A stretch of 64,000 nt of DNA from Pseudovirgaria hyperparasitica. Taxonomy: Eukaryota > Ascomycota > Dothideomycetes > Acrospermales > Acrospermaceae. Each line of letters starts with the position of its first letter. Position 1 is the first letter of the stretch. A program made the translations under genes and the position numbers. Below are positions 1-10,480 of the stretch, piece by piece. The notes beneath the pieces were generated by a model. That model was not told the DNA's origin. It saw only the letters and a program-made list of their open reading frames with translations, and ran no database searches. The stretch lies in assembly GCF_010093815.1 (NCBI RefSeq), contig NW_022985559.1, forward strand, positions 1,315,117 through 1,379,116. The letters run 5' to 3'.

Positions 1-1416
<1,416 letters not shown>

Positions 1417-2116
1417 GGTTCTTATGCTCAAGAGCTTTATGAGATAGCTTTGCTATCAATTGATATCAAAGCTGAAGAGAGGAGGGGAGATTGGTGATTG
1501 ATGCGATGAAAGCTCGGGGAGAGAAGAGGAGTTTGGCAAGTTCGACAGACTTGCACCTCGCCGGTGCTGACTAAACGCCCGTGCACTCAACCCTTTCGAA
1601 TTTAGCTTAGCCCTCACATATGGGTAGATATCATGGTAATTATACCTGCTACCAAACCGCCTCGAAAAGGTGCAGAGATCTCATGTCTAAAGGCAGACTT
1701 TGAGCAATAATGTAAAATATCCTTCGTCGTCATCGCCTCGAACTTTATTGCTTATGTGAATGGCCTGATGCGAACGTGCGAGAATCCCGTCCTTCACGTG
1801 GAGAAGAAGTCTTCGAGTGGAATAAGAGTCCATTGCGATGATACCACTTTATCTTTGGGCCAGTTGTTGACCGGTCATCCTACTGCTTTGGGCTACCTAA
1901 TGTACGTACGCAAATACACTTGGGCCTAACTATGTCGTGTGAATTGTGTGTGAGAGCGATAGATATATTATGAACAGGTCCAATGTAAATCAAAGAACTC
2001 CATACGAATAACGCCTTGCTTCCTGCACACGCTCAGTTTCAGAATTATGATGGCAAATTATTGGTCAGTGAAAGTTATTGTCGCACTGCTTGCCATTGCC
2101 TTTGAAAAATATGGTA
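1417..2116. other. Intergenic: ATP1 upstream region and MPO1 3' flank
   Basis: Holds the ATP1 promoter side and the downstream flank of the next minus-strand gene. I see no convincing coding exon or RNA gene. Confidence 0.6.
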
Positions 2117-2853
2117 TCACGACTCTTTTTTCGTGTCGCCATTGGTTTGTGCACCTTTGTTCTTGAACTTGGCAACCTCTTCCTTGACACCTTGTTCCAT
2201 GCGTGCCTTCAGTTCAGGGCGGTAACCAAAAGCAAAGAGGACCTCGAGCCAGACGAAGAGCGGCGCAAAGAACAGAGCTTGAACGAGATTATCCAGCAAT
2301 GCGGGAGCACGTCCCTCGAATTTCCCGTGACCAATAAATTGAGCAATCCAAGAGAACACATGGATCCCTATCGCCCAGTTGTTGACTGGTTGTCCCAATC
2401 TCTCCACCAGATGAGCTCCATATGCGGTACAGCCCAAGATGAGAGGGGCGATGAGACCTCCAGCCACTGGTTCCAGCAGTATAAACAGAATAGCATAGAG
2501 AAATGCTGCGATAGTCCCGATATTGATCGGGAAATACGGTATCGAGAAGGCAGCAGGAATTTCGAGGTTGGGTGAGTTGGTCGCCTTTGTAGTATCAGCA
2601 AGCAGTATCAATTTCCATGAAGTTTAGCTTACCAAGACCAATGCAGACAATAGGATCATTGGTACGCATACGATATGGATCCCGATATTCACCTGTAGGT
2701 GTGGGTGTCAGATCAAGGTAGCAGGGTGTCTTCGGACACTTACAGGATCCCTATGGTAAGCACCGTACTAGGACAGTCAGCATTTTGAGATCGATACTAG
2801 AGCAATGTTGAGGTACGTACAAAGCGCAAATGGTGTTCTAGGTTGAGCGCCAT
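2117..2853 (-). CDS. MPO1: Mpo1/DUF962 family 2-hydroxy fatty acid dioxygenase
   Basis: Member of the DUF962/YGL010w family; yeast Mpo1 is an ER Fe(II) dioxygenase that alpha-oxidises 2-hydroxy-palmitate from phytosphingosine breakdown. Four exons: 2853-2821 (33 nt), 2767-2744 (24 nt), 2692-2633 and 2584-2117, giving 194 aa. The small 5' exons carry the first conserved histidine block (HHLRF then YGAYHRDPVNIGIH); the second block, HVFSWIAQFIGHGKFEGRAP, is in the last exon. These histidines are the family's metal ligands. Four hydrophobic segments flank them: one right after the first His block, a long pair around INIGTIAAFLYAILFILLEP and GGLIAPLILG, and one near the C terminus (ALFFAPLFVWLEVLFAF). 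The tail is basic and hydrophilic. Length and layout are normal for the family. It shares an upstream region with RPB7. Confidence 0.92.
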
Positions 2854-3444
2854 AGCTTGTTACAGAAGACGGCGTTGAAACGTTCAAGCAGGATGTTGCA
2901 ATGGAGACAGAACCATCCTTCGTCAACCAGTGAAGTTCGATGTACAGGTAACGCGTTATTTGACAAGAAGCGAGATGCGCCCCGCTCAAAAGTTGAGCTG
3001 GCAGTGGACGTCTGAATGGATCATAAGAACAGGAGCTGCCACCGAGGACGGTGGGGGCCGCCTGCCGAGGATGGATTTTATTGGCCTTATCCGGTCGCTG
3101 TTGCTGCCTGGGATCCTGTACGTGCGCCCGGCGTCACGTCGGAGCCGTGTGATTAATCATAAGCTACGTCGACGCGTCTAGTAGCATGCGACCTGCAGCT
3201 GTCAGTGCGGGCGACTTCGGATTCGAAAAGATCCTGTCGCAACACAAACGAACGATTCTGTCCCAAGCACCGACGCTCGAATGCCAGCTAGTTGCTTGAT
3301 TGGCACCATTCCTTCATAGCGAGTGGCGACGAAACATTGGATACTGTGTCGGCGCAAGACAGAAAGAGAGTGGAAGAGGTGCGCGCGAGGCTTGCAAACA
3401 AATAAGAAGCTATCACAGTTTGCCTAGAGTGGCCTTTGCCCATA
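2854..3444. promoter_or_regulatory. Divergent promoter region MPO1 / RPB7
   Basis: 591 bases between the start codons of two divergent genes. No open frame here is convincing. It is relatively GC-rich in the centre (about 3030-3180). No individual binding site is claimed. Confidence 0.5.
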
Positions 3445-4167
3445 ATGTTTTTCCTACATGAACTCGAGCAGACGATATTCCTTCATCCTTCCTTCTTCGG
3501 TCCTCGAATCAATGACTACATTGAGCGCCAACTCATCAATGATCTGGAGGGTACTTTCAACGGTCGATACTTCATAGTGTGCATTCTGAGTGCTTTCGAA
3601 ATGTCAGAGGGCCGTGTTGTACCTGGAACCGCCCAAGCTGAATACACTGTACACTACAAAGCTGTCGTGTGGAGACCATTTCGAGGAGAAGTGGTATGTA
3701 TATGCTGCTGCCAAATACCAGAAATATTATTTTTAATTCATCTCAAAGCTCGACGGTCTTGTAGAAACAGTTACAGAAGCCGGGTTTTTTGTGGATGTAG
3801 GACCGTTGAGCGTCTTCATCTCCCAGCAAGTAAGCTAGAAGCGATTTTGCTGTGGTTCATGCTGAGCACTTTTTAGATGATTCCCAAGGAGATCAAGTAC
3901 GACGGAAATGCAACGCCAGCTCAGTGGACGGACAACGGTGACCAAGTCATCGAGAAAGGTACTCAAGTAAGACTGAAAGTGAAGGGCACAAGAGGGGAGG
4001 CCGAAAAAATGTTCGCGATTGCAACGATAAAAGAGGTAAGCTTGGTCATCATTGCAATTTCGTTACGAATGCTAAATAACAATCTAGGATTATCTGGGGT
4101 ATGTAGGCTCTTGATCACATACGTTCACAGCTGACTGAACATCCTAGACCACTACCGGCAGTATAGG
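3445..4167 (+). CDS. RPB7: DNA-directed RNA polymerase II subunit Rpb7
   Basis: Stalk subunit of RNA polymerase II that pairs with Rpb4 and binds nascent RNA. Five exons: 3445-3693, 3749-3829, 3877-4035, 4088-4098 and 4149-4167, giving 172 aa, the usual Rpb7 length. The start MFFLHELEQTIFLHPSFFGP is the conserved N terminus (tip/RNP-like domain), followed by AVVWRPFRGEV at the domain junction and the S1/OB fold with GFFVDVGPLSVFIS. The C terminus DYLGPLPAV matches the conserved end of the family. Exon 4 is only 11 nt (Asp-Tyr-Leu and two bases of Gly) between introns of 52 and 50 nt; phase agrees on both sides and the second intron has a GCTGAC branch point. The first in-frame ATG, at 3445, gives exactly the expected N terminus. 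Confidence 0.96.
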
Positions 4168-4920
4168 AAGACAGGATATACCGCCAATCCCGGAACATAA
4201 ACAGTTCATGCTAATTTTCAGGTGAAACATCAGCCGCATGGCTTCTGTCACAGGCAGGACGCTTTCACAGCCCCCAGACTAGAAAGTCACATTTGTTGCG
4301 CACAACTACTGAATCCAGTGTGCATTGGCTTGATGCAACAAGGGGCTCATAGGTTCAGGCAAGCATGAAGCCTTGAAATACCTTAATGGAAGTGTGACTT
4401 GGTCTAACCAAAATTTGAATGCTCGAAGCAAGCATCTACATGTGTAAAATAGCAAATATAATGCGAAGCTGTTCTTCGCCATATGGATCTACCTTGATGA
4501 AGGTTCACGTAGTACTACATGTAAGGTTGTCATTCCTTATAGCATAAGCTGAAATCAATGGCAATGACGTAACTATACAATCAAACCTTTTAACAGGGCG
4601 ATACGAAGACAAAAGACCATGTCCATAAGATAGTACGGAATATGTACATCTATCGGAGTGACGAATTATGTGGAACCGAATTCATTGTGATTGGTAGGTG
4701 TAGTGCCAAGCTCCACCCCGGTGTAGATCGACATGCAATGAACGGACAGGGTCCCCAACTGCATCCCGAACCGCGAATACGTTCGTACATCCAAGTTGAC
4801 AATGATTGCAATATCAGACGAGGCGATCGAGAACACCATAATGCTACAGTAAATCCCAAGCAATTTTCAGACTGCTCCTAAACGCCCGCCGGCTGATTAT
4901 TCTTCACAACCACGTCCACA
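4168..4920. other. Intergenic between RPB7 and the aminopeptidase gene
   Basis: 753 bases containing the RPB7 3' flank and the promoter of the next plus-strand gene. Small frames near 4642-4881 overlap on both strands and look like chance. Nothing else recognised. Confidence 0.5.
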
Positions 4921-7756
4921 ATGGCACCTAAGGAACGACTCATCCAAGATGAGACTGAACCCCTGACCAATGATGATATTGAGTCGCGCTCTTCATTGGA
5001 CGACGGCTGCCTCTCCTTCTCCTCCGCATCTACCACGTCACTCATACTGGAACACATAAATGACCAGACCAATATGCCTAAAGCTAAGACGGAAGGAAGT
5101 CGATATCGAGATGAGGATGGTACGTCACCACACAAGGAAGAAATTGATGTTGAAGAGGGAAGGGGATACTATGGCACAAGTAAGCCGGTAGATAAGAAAG
5201 CTCGGAGTGTTCTATGGATGCTGGGAGTGGTCTGCCTCGTAGGATGGGCCCTCGCTCTACTCATGTTCGTTTGGGGAGGGTCTTACAAACACTCCTCGAC
5301 GAGGCCACACGATCCTCTAGCCACCGCGTCCCGGGGGTCTGGGAAGAAAGTCACACTTGATGAGGTCCAGGGCGGGGCGTGGAGGGCTAAGAAGAAAGGT
5401 ATTTCATGGATCGCTGGCGCACAAGGCGAGGATGGTTATGTTCTAGAAGAATCAATTCCTGGCAAGCCATTCCTCGTAGTTGAAGATGTCAAGAACATTG
5501 GAATGAAAGAAGTATCAGATAAGGGCAAGGTCCTGATGAAGCAGGGTGGATTCATGGTTGGCGAGAAATGGGTATATCCGAACGATCTTTGGCCAAGTCC
5601 CGATCTCACAAAGGTTCTTATCATGTCGGACAGGGAGAAGAACTGGAGACATTCTTCCCAAGGGTTGTTCTGGATATTCGACGTCGAGAAGCAAAGTGGC
5701 GAGCCTGTAGATCCTTCTACCCCAGATCAGAAGATGCAACTAGTCTCGTGGTCACCACAGTCCGATGCCCTGGTATTTACCCGGGAAAACAATATGTACA
5801 TCCGCAAGCTCACCGGACCCTCGGACATACCCATTCAAATAACTCAAGATGGCGGTCCGGAGCTGTTTTATGGAGTACCTGATTGGGTATACGAGGAAGA
5901 AGTCTTCTCTGGTAACAGCGCGACCTGGTGGTCTGAAGATGGTGAATATGTCGCATTCCTACGGACCAACGAATCAGCTGTACCTACATTCCCAGTACAA
6001 TATTTCCTCTCTCGACCAAGCGGCCATAACCCACCAGAAGGCCTAGAGAACTATCCCGAAGTGCGCGATATCAAGTATCCGAAGGCCGGTGCCCCCAATC
6101 CAATCGTCAACATGCAGTTCTACGATGTTGCAAAGAATGAGGTATTCTCTGTTAACATCACGGAAGATTTTGCAGATGATACTCGCCTCATCACTGAGGT
6201 TGTCTGGGCAGGCCGCACGAAGCAAGTCCTCGTAAGAGAAACGAATCGCGAAAGTGACCTTCTCAAGCTAGTTTTGATTGACGTAGTAGGACGTAGTGGT
6301 AAGACGATAAGAACTCAAGACATCAATGCACTTGATGGGGGTTGGATGGAAGTGTCTCAAGACACTACCTTTATACCTGCTGATCCAAAGAACGGCCGAG
6401 AACACGATGGTTATATCGACACAGTTGTACATGACGGGTATGATCACTTGGGCTACTTTACTCCGCTTGACAATCCAGACCCTATCCTGCTCACCTCTGG
6501 AGATTGGGAGGTCGTGGACGCGCCCTCAGCAGTTGATTTGAAGAATAATTTCGTTTACTTTGTCTCCACACAAGTCAGCTCAATGGAGCGCCATGTATAC
6601 CGTGTAAAATTCGATGGGACTGGCCTCGCAGCGATCACAGATACAGGAAAAGAAGGCTACTACGAAGTGTCTTTCTCGAAAGGTGCCGGTTATGCGCTTC
6701 TCTCATATGACGGGCCGAACATCCCCTGGCAGAAGATCATCAACACCCCTAGCAACGAGGACAGCTTAGAGTTGAAGATTGAGAGTAACGAAGACCTTGA
6801 AAAACTTGCACGATCACACGAGCTCCCACTTCTAGTATACTCGAGCGTGGCTGTGGATGACGTTGAGGTGAATGTCTTAGAAAGACGTCCGGCCCATTTT
6901 GATAAGAAGAGGAAATACCCAGTCTTGTTTCAACAATATAGCGGTCCAGGGTCCCAGTCCGTTCATAAAAAATTCGCAGTCGACTTTCAGTCATACGTTG
7001 CCTCCAGCCTGGGCTATATTGTGGTCACCGTTGACCCTAGAGGTACTGGCTTTAAAGGTAGAAAATTTAGATGCATAACCAGAGGCGATCTTGGACAATG
7101 GGAAGCACACGACCACATTGCGGTGGCTAAAGAATTTGCGAAGAGGAAGTACATTGACGAAGACCGTATTGCGATGTGGGGGTGGAGTTATGGTGGCTTC
7201 CAGACATTGAAAACATTGGAAGTCGATGCTGGAGAGACCTTTCATTACGGCATGGCCGTAGCACCTGTGGTCGACTGGAGGTTTTACGGTACGGCTACTC
7301 GCATACTATTATTGCCACTTGTGCTAATGTCAGACAGACTCAATATACACTGAGCGGTATATGCACACTCCCCAGAACAACGCGCAAGGATTTGACAACT
7401 CATCCATCCACAACCCGGAAGCATTGGGCCAGAATATCCGTTTCCTTGTTATGCATGGTGCATCCGATGATAACGTACACCTGCAGAACACGTTGACGTT
7501 ACTCGACAAGCTTGACATGAAGGGCGTCGAGAACTATGACGTGCACTTCTTTCCTGACTCGGATCATAGTATTTACTTCCACAATGCTAACAGAATGGTG
7601 TACGATAGTAAGTGATATCTGTGACTTTCATTTGACCTTATTAACAAAGTCACAGAACTCAGCAACTGGCTCGTCAATGCCTTCAATGGCGAATGGCTCA
7701 AAGTTGACCAACCCGTTCCTAAGGCACAGATTGATGCTAGGGTACGTCTTCGGTGA
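4921..7756 (+). CDS. dapB: Vacuolar dipeptidyl aminopeptidase (S9B, DPP IV type)
   Basis: Type II membrane serine peptidase that removes X-Pro or X-Ala dipeptides; the fungal relatives are Dap2/DapB (vacuole) and Ste13 (late Golgi). Three exons: 4921-7288, 7338-7607 and 7656-7756, giving 912 aa, typical of DapB. A cytosolic acidic N-terminal tail is followed by a transmembrane anchor near residues 97-118, an eight-bladed propeller region, and the alpha/beta-hydrolase domain. The catalytic triad is visible: Ser756 in GWSYGG, Asp833 in GASDDNVH and His866 in DSDHSIYF. The propeller glutamates EEEVF that bind the substrate N terminus are also present. Both introns are 48-49 nt and restore the conserved DSIYTERYM and KLSNWL joins. 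A GTACGT lies 12 bases before the stop and could be an alternative donor. Vacuolar rather than Golgi location is inferred from length and similarity. Confidence 0.95.
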
Positions 7757-8133
7757 GGTGTTTCTCTCGGCCTTTTCGCATTTCAAGGTGTACGGTACAT
7801 GCATGTCAGCGCACTTTGGGTAAACGTGGTATTTTAACATTGGCTTCATATACTTGATTGTATAGTAGTATGCGGTGCCCCTACAATAATCTCGCTATCA
7901 CTTATCTGGTCGTCTATTCCTCGTCGAGTTGATGTCTTCCTCATTTGGAAAAGCTGTGGCCCGTTGGCTTAATATTGCAACGTTCGATCAATCCCGTCGA
8001 ATTCTTTTGCGAAATGGCTAGTACCAATCGTGCTTTTTATACTCCGCGAATTTGTGCCAGTTGTGAAGTAAGAGGGGGCTTACGTAGTTGAAAATCTGTA
8101 CATGAACCGAATGTCGGAGTCAGAATGATTGCT
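7757..8133. other. Convergent intergenic region
   Basis: 377 bases between two convergent genes, presumably carrying both 3' ends. No coding signal seen. Confidence 0.5.
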
Positions 8134-8697
8134 CTAGTCGACCGGGTTCGCAGGTCCTCCTGTCTGGCCCAACACACCACCAACATCGACACCCTCCGCT
8201 CTCTGCTCCTTCATGGCCTCCCTCGCCGGCGCCTGCTCAGCTTTCTTCCTGTTCTACCATTAGCAATGCCACAGCCCATCACAACCGCAGACCTACCGAT
8301 CAAGACCACTCGCCAAATCAATCTGCTCTCCACTGCCTCCCTTCCCCTTCGCATTACCCACTACTGCATCTCTGACTCTACCCTCCCCCGGAGCACTCAT
8401 CTGCTCGCCATCAAGCTCATTATGTCTGCCTACATCCTCCTCTGTACGCCCATATTTCTCTTCGCCAGCTGGCGCACCGTGGATGCCGCGGCCCAGACTG
8501 CTGCTTGTTGGGTTCCCGCGCGGTTGGTCATGCGCATCGCGCTCTTCTGTGACCGTGGATTCGTTTGCGGCGCTCTTCTGGTGAGCAGCGTGTGAGTCTT
8601 CGCTCTTGGATGTGGTGGCGGGATTACCAGAGGTGCTATAGGCTTGATCGAGGGTGGGTTGCGAGGAGCCGGAGGGGTCGAGGGCGTTGGAGGACAT
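8134..8697 (-). CDS. Small hydrophilic Gly/Ser/Asp-rich protein of unknown function
   Basis: Two exons, 8697-8297 and 8248-8134, give 171 aa. The protein is almost free of hydrophobic runs and rich in Gly, Ser, Glu, Asp and His, so it is probably disordered; it has no signal peptide or membrane segment. The exon 2 end, with EQRAEGVDVGGVLGQTGG then PANPVD, has a conserved look and its frame is the only one open, which supports the junction (donor GTAGGT, acceptor ACAG). I recall similar short stress-related or LEA-like hydrophilic proteins in other ascomycetes, but I cannot name a function. The start at 8697 is the first ATG of the long open frame. Strand is supported by codon quality over the overlapping plus-strand frame. 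Confidence 0.7.
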
Positions 8698-9238
8698 TAT
8701 AGTAAATAGAATTCGAGCTTTGCGTGAAGTAGAGAGGATTTGGCGAAGTGGACAGGAGCTTTGGGTTAGGTATGGGAAATGTCAATTGGCATACCAATGT
8801 GCATTTCAACACGATGACGTCGGCGGGGCAGGTTGGAGGAGACGCAGACATGGATGGTACGACTAGTCATGACATATTCTTGTGTATGTAGCCACTCGAG
8901 ATGTGTGGATACAGCGACTACGCGTCATCAAGATGTATGGCATTCGGAGGTTAGTGGTATTGTCATGTGTCAGGAACGCTGATCTGCAAACAGCATGCCC
9001 AATCGCGTCCTGAACTCCAGTATGTTCAATGATCTTTCTTATAATTTAACGAGCCCGCTATTGGAGCTCCACTCAGCACAGCTATTCTCAGTCCATGTAG
9101 TGTCGAGCTGTGCTTGAGCTCCGAACGCAAATATGGCAAGCTCAATACCGGAATCTGCCCAATGCTATCCTGAACTCCAGAGCTTTTTGCTCGCTTGAAA
9201 CGCCACCGCTATGCTTGAACACCATTCGACTAACCGCA
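8698..9238. other. Intergenic with a short imperfect repeat
   Basis: 541 bases between two minus-strand genes. Two related 26-base stretches occur near 8998-9024 and 9158-9184, sharing the core TCCTGAACTCCAG preceded by GCCCAAT. No coding exon is convincing. Confidence 0.45.
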
Positions 9239-10160
9239 TCATGACACAGTCATATCCCGATCTTTCAAAGGTACATCTTCTGATTCTGACGAAAGTGGTG
9301 AGCTCGACAAACGACCATTAGCCGTGGGACTTGTTGTCCCCGCGACATCGCCCTCCATTGGTCCCGTATTCCGAATAAAATCGACAGATTCATCGTCCAT
9401 ATCTACGTCCTCGCTGGCATCCGTTTCAGCTATTTTGCCCGTAGCAACAGACTGTCGAGCTGCTTGCTCTTGCACTTGGGCGATCCAATCGCGGATCGAT
9501 TCGATAGGTCCGCCTTCGATCTTGATAGGCTTCTCGTCCGCGGGCTTGCCTAGGATTGTACCCTGGAAACGTGTTTCTTCGCCAGTCTTGCTGTGCTTCT
9601 TCTTGAGGGCTAGAGATAGATTCAGTCCGCAATTACTTTGAAACGCTCCTATCATGAAAATGCTTACCTGTTAGGTAATCCTCGAGCTCTTCTTGCACTT
9701 CTTGTTCAACAGTGGGGCCTCCTTCTCCTTCGGACGACAGGCCTGCTATTCGCCTTATCTCCATATTTTTCTTCCCACCGACCCATTCAATGAAAGCTCT
9801 AACATCGCGCGTGTCTTCAGCATCTCGTCTTTGCCTTTCTTTGTCTCTAATCCTATCAGGGTATTCCTGTAAAGGTTTACGCAGTCTTTCAGACCACTCT
9901 TCCTCAGCAGCGGTCATACTGGGTATCAGCAAGCCGCATTCCTGCATAGCCATCCGCACATCCGTGATATCAGGTTCGGGTGTATTGTGGTTTGAGTAAG
10001 CATTTTGTTGTGTCCGAGAGGCGAGCAAAATGAGATAGCGTACAGCTATGTCGGTGAGGGTATCAATGACAGAGGGTCGCGCTGCGTGATAGCCTGTTGC
10101 GCGCAAAATATGGAGGACAGCGGGACGGAGGAGAGCATTGTGGAGCTGTTGAGGCGACAT
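9239..10160 (-). CDS. TAF3: TFIID subunit with N-terminal histone fold, TAF3-like
   Basis: Probable TBP-associated factor of TFIID. Two exons, 10160-9668 and 9609-9239, give 287 aa; the join restores YLTALKKKHSKTGEETRF. Residues about 5-80 look like a bromodomain-associated (BTP) histone fold: LLRPAVLHILRATGYHAARP, then DTLTDIAVRYLILLASRT and DVRMAMQECGLLIP. This fold pairs with TAF10 in the TAF3 and TAF8 families. Downstream is a charged, partly helical region with EFIEWVGGKK-like sequence (AFIEWVGGKK), then a block around RFQGTILG, and an acidic Ser-rich tail. As in other fungi there is no C-terminal PHD finger. TAF8 is the main alternative; the size, the AFIEWVGGKK block and RFQGTILG favour TAF3. 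It is divergent from PRP16. Confidence 0.75.
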
Positions 10161-10480
10161 GGTGCGCGCTCTCCCTCTCGAATGACAATTATCTCAATTC
10201 ATATGAGTGAGGAAAGGACATTTCCACAAAGGAAGTAAGGTAGCCTGTGGGATAATTAGCAACTAGAATCGTTGCGACAGTTTTGTTTGCGGCGGGGAGC
10301 TACCCTTGCCGCGCTTTCACTTCACAGTTCCCGAAGTTATACCGACGGAGTAATATCTTGGTGGCCGCAACGTTACTGACCTTAGACGCTCGTTGTGCAG
10401 GCTTATTGCATAAGAGTATGTTAGTCCAGTAACAGAATCGACGACACGCGCCTGTTAATTCTGGCCATCGAGCTTGAAGA
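10161..10480. promoter_or_regulatory. Divergent promoter TAF3-like / PRP16
   Basis: 320 bases between two start codons on opposite strands, so both promoters must lie here or overlap the genes. No specific site is claimed. Confidence 0.5.

Noticed and set aside
4642-4881. Short frames upstream of the aminopeptidase gene
   Set aside because: Overlapping on both strands, under 80 aa, without homology signals; probably promoter sequence.
8125-8595. 156-aa plus-strand frame opposite the small hydrophilic protein
   Set aside because: The minus-strand reading has two exons in phase with a conserved-looking end; the plus reading has no motif.
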